64,000 bases of DNA from Pedobacter sp. Hv1. Its GTDB lineage: Bacteria; Bacteroidota; Bacteroidia; Sphingobacteriales; Sphingobacteriaceae. The notes under the pieces were generated by a model. The model searched no databases and was not told the DNA's origin. It saw only the letters and a list, made by a program, of their open reading frames with translations. Both the position numbers and the translations under genes were made by a program. The DNA is taken from NCBI RefSeq assembly GCF_001412215.1, contig NZ_LLWP01000004.1, positions 248,001 to 312,000 on the forward strand, given 5' to 3'. Shown piece by piece: positions 25,809 through 36,388 of this stretch (position 1 is its first letter; every line of letters begins with the position of its first letter).

Positions 25809-28800
25809 CTATTTAACTACCTGCACCCATTTACCAGCTTGTGTAGCACTGATGTTATTGTTGTACATGGCCTCGCATTGTACTGCCGATAAATAATATT
25901 TACCTACATAAGATGCATTTAAGAGCACTTTATAGGTTAGGGTTTCGTTTTCACGGATATTAAAATAGGTGAATACACGATCGTCTCTCACATCACGGTA
26001 GGTAAATGGCGAAGAAGCTAACATGCTCTCATTGTCATTTAATCGGGTATTGATAATTTCCCAGCCAGAAGGGAAGATCTGTGTCAAGGCCATTTGCTCA
26101 TAATATCCCATTTTGCCTGGATTTTTAACCACTACTTCTGCATAAAAATCGGTACCCTGCTTAAGTACTGATGGATCTAAAACCTGACCTTTTAACGTTT
26201 TATAGGCAATATCCATTTGTAATACTTCTGGTTTGTTGGGCAAGAAATTATTCTGACCAGCAATTGGCTGTCCTTGTAATATTAAACGAACAAATAATAC
26301 ATTATTTCCAGTATTGGTAATACTTGCATTGTTGTTTTTGAAAGCAATTGCTGTACTGTTTAAATACTGATCGCTATTTACATTACCTTTTGTTCCATCT
26401 AAAACATAACTGTACTGTAGTTTATTTGTACTGCTATTTTGCCCACAGAATTTGGCAATAGCCAATAAACTATAGGCTGTGGTTTGCGTACTGTACCAAG
26501 TATTTTGTCCTAAACGAGCAGCAACAGTTTGTAATAACTGAGCTGCCTTTCCTTTTTGACCCATTAGGGTTAGCGTTTCCATAATCATGGCCTCATCTCT
26601 TAGTTCAGAGCCATAGGTTCCACCTAATTGGTTATAAGGTTGTACAGTTTGTGCTAATCCTTTAATTAAGGCATTTGCAGCTTGTGCCTGACCTGCCAAC
26701 TGATAAGCAGCAGCCAATCGCCATTTGGCACCCACAGAAAGGTACTCGAAAGCTCTTAACCTGTTCATTGCAGCCATTTCTGGTTTTTTAGCCAAGGCCA
26801 AGAAATAAAGTCGATAAGCTTGGCTTAAATCGCCACCGTAAAAATTATTGCTATTTGGCACCCAATTGTTGGCTTTGCCTTTTTGATAACGGATCAATTC
26901 ATCCATCATGCCTACAGGGAGCGTATAACCAGCGTTTTGGGCTTCGATTAAGAAATGTCCTGCATAATTTGTTCCCCACTCGTCGGCATTGCCTTCTCCA
27001 GGCCAATAACTTAGGCCACCATCGGTAGTTTGGAAACCTTTTAATCTATTGATACCAGATTTGATGTTTCTTTCTACTTCGGTCTTTTTCTGAGTGCTCA
27101 ATGGGGTTAATTTGTCTAGCATCAATTGAGGGAAAATACCCGAAGTGGTTTGTTCTACACAACCATGTGGATACTGGATTAAATAGCTCAAACGTTTATT
27201 CAAGTCGATAGGTGGGATTGAGGAAACTTCTACTGTACCAGAGTTCGTCCCCTGCATACCTATTGGCGCATAACTTGTTTTCCAAGTTTGTTTGGGTTGG
27301 ATGGTAGCTGATACCACATTGGTTACATAAGGGTTCGGATTACGGATATCCATCTCCACATCGTAAACTGTTTTTTCAGCGCCACTCTGGGCAATGATCT
27401 TCACTTTTGCAATACCTACCGAATTTGGTGCTACCACTTGGAAATAAGTCATCTGTTCGCCAGCTTGTTTAAAGCTCAATTGTTGTGTTTGTGCACCAAC
27501 TACATTTAAGTTTGCACTTTGTAATTGTACATTTACCATTTTAAGGTTGTTATTGGTGGCAAAGATATTTACAGGTAAGGTAAAGCTTTCGCCAGGGCCA
27601 ATTACTCTTGGTAAGGTGGCCAATACCATCAAAGGTTTTTTAACCTCAACCGCTTTTTCTGCATAGCCATAAGCACCATTTTGTCCGGCAATAACCATTG
27701 CTCTTACAGAGCCAATGTATTGTGGTAAGGTAAATTTGTGGGTTTTACTTTCTCCTTTATTGAGGTAAAAAGGTCCCATAAATTTAACTACAGGTTTAAA
27801 ACGATTGGCTTTGGCCGGATTTAAGTTTTTGTTAATGCTACCATCACCACCAATACTTAATATTCGTTCTAAATTTCCTCCCCAAGCGCCAAGCACCTGA
27901 TCGAATAAATCCCAAGTTTTTACACCCAAGCCTTCTCTGGCATAGAAAATACTATGTGGGTCTGGGGTTTTGAAACGGGTCAAGTCAAGCAGACCTTCAT
28001 CAACTAGGGCAATGGTATAGGTCATGGATTTGCCCTTAGCCTCGGCCACTGTAATTCTGCTTTCTACTTCTGGCTTTAGCGTATTGGCCATTTTAATGGT
28101 AGGTTTTAGAATGGTTTCTGGGTCTTCGATACTCAAAGGGATAGCACCATACATTCTAATCGGTAAGTCGTTTAAAGTTTGAGCATGTGGCTGCAACAAA
28201 GTGATGTTGGCAAATACATTTGGAGCCATGTTCTTTTCTGCTTTAAACTTAAATTGAGTTTGACCTTTTTTGGTATCAACCCAATAGGTTTTTAGCACAC
28301 GACTACCGTTTTCAATAGCGATCAATGCTCTTCCATTTTCTCCGGTTGGGATGGTTAGCGTAATTTCTTCGCCTACATTAAATTTCTCTTTATTGGCAGT
28401 AAACGATAACATAGAAGCCTCGGTAGGGTTGTTGCCTTGTTCGCGTTGTGCCCAACCTGGCCAATCGATATAAACCGACTTGCCTGTGGTGTGCCCGCCA
28501 TTTTCATCACGGATTAAGATCAGGTAGCGTCCCCATTCTGGTTCATTGATACGGAAACTCCAAGCCCCTTTACCGTTAGTTAAGGATACACTTTCCTTTT
28601 TGATTAGTTTGTTGTACTGATTTTGGGTAAAGTTGGCATAACTTTCTTGGTTGTCTTGTTCCCACCACCAACGCCATTGCACTTTATACAGTTCTACTTG
28701 CACTGTTTTTGAGCCAGTTAAAAGTTGACCATCTCTATTTACATTTACAACGGAGATTTGATGGTCTTGTCCAGTTAACAACATCCCACTTAATCGATCT

Positions 28801-31394
28801 CCTTTTGGAGTTTTAATACCTAAGTAGCTATTGTAAACATGGTAAGGAATGCTAAAATTATCGATGCTGAAATTACCTCCTGGCTCGAATACTTTAGTGG
28901 TAAAATTAGCTCTTAATACACCCGGTGCAATATTACTTTCACTTAAATTGGTATTCACTACAGCTGTTCCTGTACTGTTTAAGGTACCCTCAAATATAGT
29001 TTTGATCTGCGATACAAATTTAACAGTAGGGTTGTCAAATGTATATTCATCAAAACCTTTGAATTTGGTATCAGTAGTATTTAAGTTTACATCAACCTTT
29101 GCTTTTAGATTTTGTGCTGGCGTACCAAACAACCACTTAGCCGAAAGGGTAGTGGCAGATGAAGCGCCGTTGCCGAGGTAAGTTTTACCGCCCAAATCAA
29201 AATTGATTTTTAATCGGTTCGGCATAATCGTCTCTACCTTAATGGTTTTGCTAAACGATGCTCCACCAACCTTCACTTTAGCTAACCAATTACCAGTAGG
29301 TGCTGTACTTTCTGTAGCTGTTTTAAAGCTGTAAAAACCATTTAAAGCTTGTGCACTTACAGTTCTTTTGGCCAATTGACCTTTTGGATTATAAAACTCG
29401 AAGGTAACAGGATAATTTTCTGGGAGCTTTTTAAGTTTATCTTCTAGTATAAAAGATAGGTATACACTATCTCCAGGTCTCCAAACACCTCTTTCGCCAT
29501 AAATAAATCCTTTAATGCCATCTTGCACTACATCGCCACCTACGTCAAAACGGCTCAATGGTAAAGAGTTCCCATCGTCTAGTTTTAAATAGCCACGCTC
29601 GGTTCCATTTTTGGCAATCAATAAAAATGGTTTCTTTTTCAAGTCAAAAGTAGCCAAACCTTCTCCATCTGTTTTTACTGTGGTTAACAATTGACGTTGG
29701 TAATCCAGTAATTCAATGCTTACCCCGCTTAAAGGTTTTGCAGTTAATAAATCGGTTGCAACCACCAACATGCTGTTGTCATTTCCTCTTTTGGCTACTA
29801 GGCCAATATTAGAGGCCAATAAGTTACGACTTGCCCAACGCTCATTGGTATAATAAGAAGAAGTACATGGGTTTTCGCGATCATCCCATCTGTAATGGTT
29901 GGGGTAATAACTATCGTATCTTTCCCAAAATGCATCATCCTCATCTATTTTTTGTCCATAGCTATTGTATTCTTCGCTATCTTCATTGTCTCCCTCAGCA
30001 CTTTCTGTATTTTCTTTACAGGCATATACATTGTATGCTTGTCTAAAACCAATGGTTACTCGATACATGGCTCCAGGTTCAGTGCGGATCAATTTATCTA
30101 GATCTAAAGTAAAACGTGTTTTTTTATGTAGGTTAACACCTTTGTCTTCATCTAAACGGATCGTTTTTTGTACTACTGGTTTGGCAACCCTTCTCAGCTC
30201 ATTTCCTTCTTTGTAGTTGTTAACTTGGAAAAATTGAGGGATATTGTTTTCGTAGATCTTGATAATGGTTACATCTACTGCTTTTAGATTAACAGCCTCA
30301 AATGGTAAAACCAATTTGCCAGAATTTGGCAGAATAGTTCCCGTACCTGCAATGGTTACTGCAGGCAATTTATTCTCGAAAATGATATTCGCTGTTTTGG
30401 CACTTTGCAAAGTTTTACCCTCAATATTGGAAACGGCTGCATTTACATTTACTGCATAATTTCCTTCTAAGGCATCGGGTGCATATACCTTAATCTGACT
30501 GGCGTCTATGGTAAAACGAAGGTCTTGTAAGCTTCCCAATCCAATTAAACCATTTAAATCTTGTGCTACATTGATAGGGTCTGAACATTGGATAAGCGCA
30601 TAATCTTCGGCACCTTGAATGGCTTTAATGTCTAATACCTTGAAGACTCCTTTGGCAGGAACTGTAATTTTTTCTTCTCCTTTATTGGCTGCAGCATCAA
30701 TAGCATCTCCATTCCATTTCAAAACTAAGTTCGTTTCCTGGTTACCTCTTTTAATGCTGTCTATTAAAAAGGTAGATCGATGTTGATCTGGTTGGTGCTG
30801 CCATTTGATTTTTAGCTGTTGTCCGAAATCAAGTTGTAGGGCCATTTCTATTTTTGCCTGTTCTTCTACATCTGCAGTATTGATTTCACCACTTAGCTTC
30901 ATGTAAGTTAAAGAAGTATTGTTCTGACTAACAAGACCATTTTGACTTAAACTTAAGCCTGGCTTGATGACTTTAAAGTCAAAATCGAATTCCTCTAGAC
31001 CTTTTTCTGTGGTGGTAATGGCTGATAGATTTAGGGTAGCCTCATAAACCTGATCGGGTTTGAGTGGCTGTTCTGGTCTAAATTCTAAGGTTTGGGCATC
31101 AATCCAATAGGTTTTTCCTTTAATGCTCGGCGAAAAATCTAACAAATTTCTTTCGTCTGGTTTGCCCAGATCACTTACGCTTTTGACTGCACTGGCCAAA
31201 TGTACCCTGATGTAACTCTTTTTAGAGATGGTACCTGAAGTATATGATTCTACATATTTGGCATAAGCCTGATTGTCTTGTTGTTTTTTCTTTTTAAAGA
31301 AAAGAAAATATAAGGCTACAATAGATATGCCTATTAAAGCAACAAAAATTGCTTTTTTAAAAGTAGAGGAGGAGTATTTAGCGGTGTTTTCCAT
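25809..31394 (-). CDS. Bacterial alpha-2-macroglobulin family protein, inner-membrane anchored
   Basis: This is a giant 1861-residue protein. Residues about 14-32 form a single membrane helix after a short cytoplasmic N-terminus; there is no lipobox, unlike E. coli YfhM. Macroglobulin-like beta domains follow, including GFIYGERGVWRPGDSVYLSF. The A2M central domain contains YTIALVDEGLLDLTRFKTPDP. A thioester-type motif GCVEQ is at about residue 1412, then the helical thioester domain (GGLSYWPGEG) and a C-terminal receptor-like domain. A2M traps attacking proteases in the periplasm, and PBP1C would repair the wall. An acidic insert near residues 475-535 with Cys and Tyr residues is unusual and might belong to the bait region or a surface loop. 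Confidence 0.93.
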   Translation of the reverse strand: MENTAKYSSSTFKKAIFVALIGISIVALYFLFFKKKKQQDNQAYAKYVESYTSGTISKKSYIRVHLASAVKSVSDLGKPDERNLLDFSPSIKGKTYWIDAQTLEFRPEQPLKPDQVYEATLNLSAITTTEKGLEEFDFDFKVIKPGLSLSQNGLVSQNNTSLTYMKLSGEINTADVEEQAKIEMALQLDFGQQLKIKWQHQPDQHRSTFLIDSIKRGNQETNLVLKWNGDAIDAAANKGEEKITVPAKGVFKVLDIKAIQGAEDYALIQCSDPINVAQDLNGLIGLGSLQDLRFTIDASQIKVYAPDALEGNYAVNVNAAVSNIEGKTLQSAKTANIIFENKLPAVTIAGTGTILPNSGKLVLPFEAVNLKAVDVTIIKIYENNIPQFFQVNNYKEGNELRRVAKPVVQKTIRLDEDKGVNLHKKTRFTLDLDKLIRTEPGAMYRVTIGFRQAYNVYACKENTESAEGDNEDSEEYNSYGQKIDEDDAFWERYDSYYPNHYRWDDRENPCTSSYYTNERWASRNLLASNIGLVAKRGNDNSMLVVATDLLTAKPLSGVSIELLDYQRQLLTTVKTDGEGLATFDLKKKPFLLIAKNGTERGYLKLDDGNSLPLSRFDVGGDVVQDGIKGFIYGERGVWRPGDSVYLSFILEDKLKKLPENYPVTFEFYNPKGQLAKRTVSAQALNGFYSFKTATESTAPTGNWLAKVKVGGASFSKTIKVETIMPNRLKINFDLGGKTYLGNGASSATTLSAKWLFGTPAQNLKAKVDVNLNTTDTKFKGFDEYTFDNPTVKFVSQIKTIFEGTLNSTGTAVVNTNLSESNIAPGVLRANFTTKVFEPGGNFSIDNFSIPYHVYNSYLGIKTPKGDRLSGMLLTGQDHQISVVNVNRDGQLLTGSKTVQVELYKVQWRWWWEQDNQESYANFTQNQYNKLIKKESVSLTNGKGAWSFRINEPEWGRYLILIRDENGGHTTGKSVYIDWPGWAQREQGNNPTEASMLSFTANKEKFNVGEEITLTIPTGENGRALIAIENGSRVLKTYWVDTKKGQTQFKFKAEKNMAPNVFANITLLQPHAQTLNDLPIRMYGAIPLSIEDPETILKPTIKMANTLKPEVESRITVAEAKGKSMTYTIALVDEGLLDLTRFKTPDPHSIFYAREGLGVKTWDLFDQVLGAWGGNLERILSIGGDGSINKNLNPAKANRFKPVVKFMGPFYLNKGESKTHKFTLPQYIGSVRAMVIAGQNGAYGYAEKAVEVKKPLMVLATLPRVIGPGESFTLPVNIFATNNNLKMVNVQLQSANLNVVGAQTQQLSFKQAGEQMTYFQVVAPNSVGIAKVKIIAQSGAEKTVYDVEMDIRNPNPYVTNVVSATIQPKQTWKTSYAPIGMQGTNSGTVEVSSIPPIDLNKRLSYLIQYPHGCVEQTTSGIFPQLMLDKLTPLSTQKKTEVERNIKSGINRLKGFQTTDGGLSYWPGEGNADEWGTNYAGHFLIEAQNAGYTLPVGMMDELIRYQKGKANNWVPNSNNFYGGDLSQAYRLYFLALAKKPEMAAMNRLRAFEYLSVGAKWRLAAAYQLAGQAQAANALIKGLAQTVQPYNQLGGTYGSELRDEAMIMETLTLMGQKGKAAQLLQTVAARLGQNTWYSTQTTAYSLLAIAKFCGQNSSTNKLQYSYVLDGTKGNVNSDQYLNSTAIAFKNNNASITNTGNNVLFVRLILQGQPIAGQNNFLPNKPEVLQMDIAYKTLKGQVLDPSVLKQGTDFYAEVVVKNPGKMGYYEQMALTQIFPSGWEIINTRLNDNESMLASSPFTYRDVRDDRVFTYFNIRENETLTYKVLLNASYVGKYYLSAVQCEAMYNNNISATQAGKWVQVVK

Positions 31395-31537
31395 AGCAGA
31401 TACATTGGTAAATGTTCTACGAAAATTAACGAAAAATGATTAGGACAAAGAAATTATTTATCAACTTCTCATATTCGTATTCTTAATACCTGCTTAAACC
31501 TGAAAACATTTGGCTTTTAAACCATAGCCTACTGAAA

Positions 31538-32524
31538 TTATTTCTTAGGGGCGCTATTGATAACTTCCTTTGCTTTTTTTAAGATCGCTTCATTATCCTT
31601 GGTATTGTCAAACTGGATATTTGGTGTAACTCCTTTGCCAACTACATCAAATGCAGTTCCTTTATAGTCAATGGTACTTCCTTCTGTTAATACCAAAAAG
31701 GCATTATCGGCTAAGGGGTGTTCTTGATTGGCAGAAGTAAGACCACCTGTATTGGTACCTAAAATGGTTACATTTTTTAAACCAGAAAGGGCGATGGTGA
31801 TGAATTCGCCTGAACTAGCTGTTCTTTTGCTGGTAAGCACAATAATTGGCTTTTGCAATTGTTTGATTTTTGGAACTTTGATGGCAAAGCGATGTACTAC
31901 TTTTTTGCCTTCGTAAATTACTCCCTTTTTGATGTTGAAATAAGTGTCTATGCCATCGGCATTACGAGCACCCATCAATTTTTTATTTTCCACAAATGGC
32001 GAAAGTGCTGCATACATTGGCAAAAGCATGCCGCCTTCATTGGCTCTTAAATCGATAATCCAGCCTTTTAATGGTTGTTTGTCCAATTTTTCAATCTCGG
32101 CTAGTGCATAGCTCACATATTCTTGCCAGTCGGGGAAATTATAAGAACCAATAGCAGGAATTGTAAAATAGCCATACTGTTGATCAATGATTTTAGCTTC
32201 TACAAGCGGGAGTTTTTGTCCATTTTCACTGTAACGTTTAAGGATAAAACTAACCTGTGCTGGTCTATAAAAATTAGAATGGGCGTCGCCCAATTGTTTA
32301 ATTACAGCTTCTAAAGTAGGATAAGTTTCTTTAATGGTTTTTGCGTTTGCAATCGCTTTATAGGAAGAAGCATAAACTTCTGTCCAGTTGATCTTGTTTT
32401 TATTAACCGATCTTGTTTTCATTAGATCGAGTGCAGTAGTTACATAGTTTTTTACAGAATCGGCTTGTGCTTGGGCAGTATAACAGGCTACGGATAAGCA
32501 TAGAAATAGAAAAGCAGTTTTCAT
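31538..32524 (-). CDS. Secreted S41-family peptidase
   Basis: The protein has 328 residues with the signal peptide MKTAFLFLCLSVACYTAQAQ. The helical N-terminal part (EAVIKQLGDAHSNFY) is typical of S41 proteins, and the core has IIDLRANEGGMLLPMY. TSKRTASSGEFITIALSG contains the predicted nucleophile Ser, and ILGTNTGGLTSANQEHPL follows. There is no PDZ domain between these parts. It is the second of three S41 proteins here. It is separated from the A2M gene by about 140 bases, so the two are not clearly one operon. Confidence 0.88.
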   Translation of the reverse strand: MKTAFLFLCLSVACYTAQAQADSVKNYVTTALDLMKTRSVNKNKINWTEVYASSYKAIANAKTIKETYPTLEAVIKQLGDAHSNFYRPAQVSFILKRYSENGQKLPLVEAKIIDQQYGYFTIPAIGSYNFPDWQEYVSYALAEIEKLDKQPLKGWIIDLRANEGGMLLPMYAALSPFVENKKLMGARNADGIDTYFNIKKGVIYEGKKVVHRFAIKVPKIKQLQKPIIVLTSKRTASSGEFITIALSGLKNVTILGTNTGGLTSANQEHPLADNAFLVLTEGSTIDYKGTAFDVVGKGVTPNIQFDNTKDNEAILKKAKEVINSAPKK

Positions 32525-32573
32525 AAAATAGAATAGGGGTTGATTAATTATGGTAAATGAAACTAAGTTGCAA

Positions 32574-32978
32574 CTATTTGATCATTACACCTGGTTTGTT
32601 TAACAATGGGATGCGTATAATGTTGCTGTCCACAATGCTTTCTGGTAAAAAAATAAATTTTTTATCGAATATTTCTTTGCCAATGTAATAGCTCATCCAA
32701 TATTCATTGGTCAATCCAAAAACCGCGGTGTCTATAGCCTCAACTCCGGCATAAGAATTTGCGTCTAAATCGCCAATAAAATGCCTTAATAAAGATGTTT
32801 TAACTTGTTTGCCATCTTTTTCTCCGTAACCTTTAGAGGTAATCATGACATTGGTTATGGGTTCATCTTTAAAATTCACCACATAAACCGTCCAATTTTT
32901 AACCTCTGGTGTTTCACTCATCAACACTACAGCAATAGCTATATCTTCTACTATATTTTCTGGCAGATCTGCTTTCAA
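32574..32978 (-). CDS. Conserved hypothetical protein next to topA
   Basis: This 134-residue cytoplasmic protein starts at a TTG codon (MKADLPENIVEDIAIAVV); no ATG is available before residue 20. It alternates strands and helices, with 'WTVYVVNFKDEPITNVMITSKGYGEKDGKQVKTS' and a conserved-looking end 'KKFIFLPESI..IPLLNKPGVMIK'. Similar proteins are found beside topA in related genomes (from memory). No domain or function is recognised. It sits 86 bases after topA in the same direction. Confidence 0.75.
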   Translation of the reverse strand: MKADLPENIVEDIAIAVVLMSETPEVKNWTVYVVNFKDEPITNVMITSKGYGEKDGKQVKTSLLRHFIGDLDANSYAGVEAIDTAVFGLTNEYWMSYYIGKEIFDKKFIFLPESIVDSNIIRIPLLNKPGVMIK

Positions 32979-33018
32979 AACTGGTTAACTGTTTAATTGT
33001 TTATTAGTTTAACTGTTT

Positions 33019-33054
33019 GCAGTTATGCATCTAAAAATGGAAACTCATAACTGC
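33019..33054. repeat. Hairpin between topA and the small downstream gene
   Basis: GCAGTTAT (33019-33026) pairs with ATAACTGC (33047-33054). Upstream of it TTTAACTGTTTAATTGTTTATTAG is itself a degenerate direct repeat of TTTAACTG. There is no T-tract, so a terminator role is doubtful. Confidence 0.55.
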
Positions 33055-33064
33055 CAACTGAAAA

Positions 33065-35614
33065 CTACTTTTTCTTTGCTACTGCTTTCTTTTTAGCTGG
33101 TGCTTTTTTCTTTTTAGGTTCAAAAGCATCAGGAACTTGGGCCACAATTAACTTTTTAACCTCGTCTAAAGAAACGGCAGCTAATTCTTCTGCAGTATAT
33201 TTTTGTTTACTGGCTGGATTATTCCCCAGTTTTAACATTTCTTTACCAAAACGGATGAAAGGTCCCCAACGGCCATTTTCGATAGCAATTTTTTCATCAG
33301 TCCATTGCTGTATAAAACGGTTATTTTCTTTTTCTATTTTCTTGGTAATCAGTTCTACGATATCTTTTTGAGAAAGCTGATCAAAATTATAAGCTTTTGG
33401 TACATTGATGAACAAACCATTCCATTTGATAAAAGGTCCGAAACGGCCAGTTCCTTTGGTAACTGGAAGGTTATCATATTCGGCAACTGGTGCATCTGCT
33501 GAAACTTTCTCCCCAATAATTTCTATGGCTCTGTCAATATCAACTGTTAATGGGTCTTCATTTTTTGGAATTGAAATAAAAGCATCGCCCCATTTTACAT
33601 AAGGACCAAAGCGACCCACACCAACAGAAACTTCTTTACCTTGGTAATCTTCTAATTGGAAAGGCAATTTAAATTGATCTAATGCTTCTGCTAAGGTAAC
33701 GGTTGCAACAGACTGAGACTTACCTAAACTAGCGTAACGAGGTTTATCATTCTCATCATCACTTAATTCGCCAATCTGCACTAAAGGTCCGTAACGGCCA
33801 ACTTTAGCGTATACATTTTTACCTGTATCTGGGTCAACACCTAACAAACGTTCGCCGTTAGCTCTATCAGCATTTTCTAGGGTATCTTCAACCTCACTGT
33901 GAAAAGGCGTATAAAAGGAGTGGAGCATTTTGGTCCATTCTTGTAAACCTTGTGCAATCTCATCAAACTGCTTTTCTACTTTGGCTGTAAAGTTAAAATC
34001 TACAATGCCTTTAAAGTGTTCAACCAAAAAGTCATTCACCACTTCGCCAATATCTGTTGGGAAAAGTTTAGCTTTTTCGGCTCCGGTAATTTCAGATTTG
34101 GTCAGTTTACTAATGTTTCCATTGGTTAAAACCATGCTCATAAAATCACGTTTGCGTCCTTCTCTATCTTCTTTTACCACATAACCACGGTTTTGTACCG
34201 TTGAAATGGTTGGTGCATAGGTAGAAGGTCGGCCGATGCCCAATTCTTCTAATTTCTTTACTAAACTTGCCTCTGTGTACCTTGCAGGCGGACGAGAAAA
34301 TCTTTCGGTTGCCGATAAATCTTTTAAAAGTAGGCTTTGGCCTTTTGCCAATGGTGGAAGTAGGTTGTTGTCTTCGTTTTCTTCTTCTTCCTCATCAGTT
34401 GATTCGAGGTAAACTTTTAAGAAACCATCAAATTTGAGTACTTCACCTTCGGCTAATAGCTCTTCTTTTCTGGTACTGATGGCAATATTTGCTGTTGTTT
34501 TTTCGAACAATGCTTCGCTCATTTGAGAAGCAATGGCACGCTTCCAAATCAAATCGTACAAACGTTTTTCCGAATTGTCTCCATCAACAGCGTGTTGGTT
34601 AAAATAAGTAGGACGGATGGCCTCGTGTGCCTCTTGTGCACCAGCAGATTTGGTTTTATATACTCTTGGTTGGTGATATTTGTCGCCCCAAGCCGATTTA
34701 ATTTCGGCAGCTGCAGCGGCAATAGCAGTTTCAGATAAGTTAACAGAGTCAGTTCTCATGTAAGTGATCTTTCCGCTTTCGTATAACCTTTGTGCAATTT
34801 GCATGGTTCTAGCTACAGAAAAACCTAATTTACGTGAAGCTTCTTGCTGTAAAGTTGAAGTGGTAAAAGGTGCTGCCGGATTTCTTTTGGCAGGCTTAAC
34901 TTCTAAATTACTAACCGAGAAATTGGCAGCAATGCAATCTTGTAAAAATTGTTCAGCATCGGTTGCTTTTTCAAAACGATGTGGCAACTCTGCTTTAACA
35001 ATTTCTTTACCTTTTCCGGTACTGAATTGTGCGGTAATCTTAAATGCAGCTGTTGCATTAAATTTATTAACCTCACGTTCTCTATCTACAATTAAACGTA
35101 CGGCTACTGATTGTACACGACCAGCCGACAGAGAAGGTTTTACTTTTTTCCATAAAACAGGAGAAAGTTCAAAACCAACCAATCTATCTAATACACGACG
35201 GGCTTGTTGTGCATGTACCAGATTATAGTCAATGGTACGTGGTGTTTCTATTGCCTTTAAAATGGCAGGTTTGGTAATCTCATGAAAAACAATCCGTTTG
35301 GTATTGCTTTCTTTCAATCCTAAGGTTTCATATAAATGCCAAGAAATAGCTTCTCCCTCGCGGTCCTCATCGGATGCTAACCATACCATTTCGGCTTCTT
35401 TGGCTAATTTTTTTAATTCGGCAACTACTTGTTTCTTGTCGGCAGGTACTTCATAAGTTTGGGAAAAATTATTTTCGGTATCTATTCCCATATCTCCTTT
35501 TACTAAATCGCGGATATGACCATAACTAGACTTAACCAAAAAATCTTTTCCTAAATAACCCTCTATGGTTTTAGCTTTTGCAGGTGACTCGACTATTAGT
35601 AAATTTTTTGCCAT
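33065..35614 (-). CDS. topA: DNA topoisomerase I
   Basis: This 849-residue type IA enzyme relaxes negative supercoils. The Toprim domain shows LLIVESPAKAKTIEGYLG and SDEDREGEAISWHL; the active-site Tyr285 lies in ITYMRTDSVNLS. The C-terminus lacks classical Cys4 zinc fingers. It has several repeats of the type 'GRFGPFIKW', 'GRYGPLVQIG' and 'GRWGPFIRFG', and a Lys/Ala tail (KKKKAPAKKKAVAKKK) that should bind DNA. This C-terminal layout is usual in Bacteroidota. A second type IA enzyme, topB, is at 42347. Confidence 0.97.
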   Translation of the reverse strand: MAKNLLIVESPAKAKTIEGYLGKDFLVKSSYGHIRDLVKGDMGIDTENNFSQTYEVPADKKQVVAELKKLAKEAEMVWLASDEDREGEAISWHLYETLGLKESNTKRIVFHEITKPAILKAIETPRTIDYNLVHAQQARRVLDRLVGFELSPVLWKKVKPSLSAGRVQSVAVRLIVDREREVNKFNATAAFKITAQFSTGKGKEIVKAELPHRFEKATDAEQFLQDCIAANFSVSNLEVKPAKRNPAAPFTTSTLQQEASRKLGFSVARTMQIAQRLYESGKITYMRTDSVNLSETAIAAAAAEIKSAWGDKYHQPRVYKTKSAGAQEAHEAIRPTYFNQHAVDGDNSEKRLYDLIWKRAIASQMSEALFEKTTANIAISTRKEELLAEGEVLKFDGFLKVYLESTDEEEEENEDNNLLPPLAKGQSLLLKDLSATERFSRPPARYTEASLVKKLEELGIGRPSTYAPTISTVQNRGYVVKEDREGRKRDFMSMVLTNGNISKLTKSEITGAEKAKLFPTDIGEVVNDFLVEHFKGIVDFNFTAKVEKQFDEIAQGLQEWTKMLHSFYTPFHSEVEDTLENADRANGERLLGVDPDTGKNVYAKVGRYGPLVQIGELSDDENDKPRYASLGKSQSVATVTLAEALDQFKLPFQLEDYQGKEVSVGVGRFGPYVKWGDAFISIPKNEDPLTVDIDRAIEIIGEKVSADAPVAEYDNLPVTKGTGRFGPFIKWNGLFINVPKAYNFDQLSQKDIVELITKKIEKENNRFIQQWTDEKIAIENGRWGPFIRFGKEMLKLGNNPASKQKYTAEELAAVSLDEVKKLIVAQVPDAFEPKKKKAPAKKKAVAKKK

Positions 35615-35847
35615 TCAGAACGTTTTTCTGCAAATAAAACTATAAATTAGTCTAAAATCAAAATCGTTCTACTAATTATTTTTAAAAATATACTTTACAA
35701 TAACGTTTAAGTTGCTCTTTTACATTGCCTAACCGTATTCAAATCGCCTTTTACTAATTTTTTAAATTATTAATTTCTTGACGTTATAATTATTATAACA
35801 ATCCAATTTGTAACTATATTCGTTTATACATTTAAAAAAAAAATCAC

Positions 35848-36366
35848 ATGATTAATACTTTATTAATACTATTTAGTTTATTGGTTAGTCCAACACCTCC
35901 TAAATCTGTTTACGATTTTACCATGACAACGATTGACGGTAAAACAGTAAAATTGTCAAAATTTAAGGGTAAAAAGATTTTGATCGTTAATACGGCATCT
36001 AAATGTGGCTATACACCGCAGTATGAAGATCTAGAAAAATTGCACAAACAATATGGTAAAGATATTGTATTGATCGGTTTTCCGGCAGGTAACTTTGGTG
36101 GCCAAGAGTTAGCAACCAACAATGAAATACAAGATTTCTGTAAAAAGAACTTTGGTGTTACTTTTTTATTAAGCGAGAAGGTAAGTGTAAAGGGAGCAGA
36201 TATCAATCCATTATTTAGCTATTTAACAACTGAAGAAAATCCAGATTTTAAAGGCGATATCAAATGGAACTTCGAAAAATTCTTGATCAATGAAAAAGGA
36301 GAATTGGTACACCGTTACCGTTCTGCTGTAAAACCATTAGACCCAGCCATCGTTAAAAATTTATAA
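35848..36366 (+). CDS. Glutathione peroxidase-family (thioredoxin-dependent) peroxidase
   Basis: The protein has 172 residues. After a hydrophobic N-terminus (MINTLLILFSLLVSPTPP, probably a signal peptide or anchor) comes the GPx fold. The peroxidatic Cys53 is in NTASKCGYTPQY, Gln86 is in FPAGNFGGQE, and Trp140-Asn141 is in IKWNFEKFLI, completing the Cys-Gln-Trp-Asn tetrad. Cys98 is in the place of the resolving Cys of thioredoxin-dependent members. It reduces hydroperoxides, here probably in the periplasm. It is divergent from topA and has its own terminator. Confidence 0.93.
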   Translation: MINTLLILFSLLVSPTPPKSVYDFTMTTIDGKTVKLSKFKGKKILIVNTASKCGYTPQYEDLEKLHKQYGKDIVLIGFPAGNFGGQELATNNEIQDFCKKNFGVTFLLSEKVSVKGADINPLFSYLTTEENPDFKGDIKWNFEKFLINEKGELVHRYRSAVKPLDPAIVKNL

Positions 36367-36388
36367 TATTTTCTTTAGAGTTTTATCG

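Noticed and set aside
29831..30216. Three overlapping plus-strand frames inside the A2M gene
   Set aside because: They are Cys/His/Tyr-rich reading frames opposite the acidic insert of the A2M protein and share no family features.
34764..35228. Open frame of 154 codons on the plus strand
   Set aside because: It is exactly opposite the conserved TopA catalytic core, whose motifs prove the minus strand is coding.
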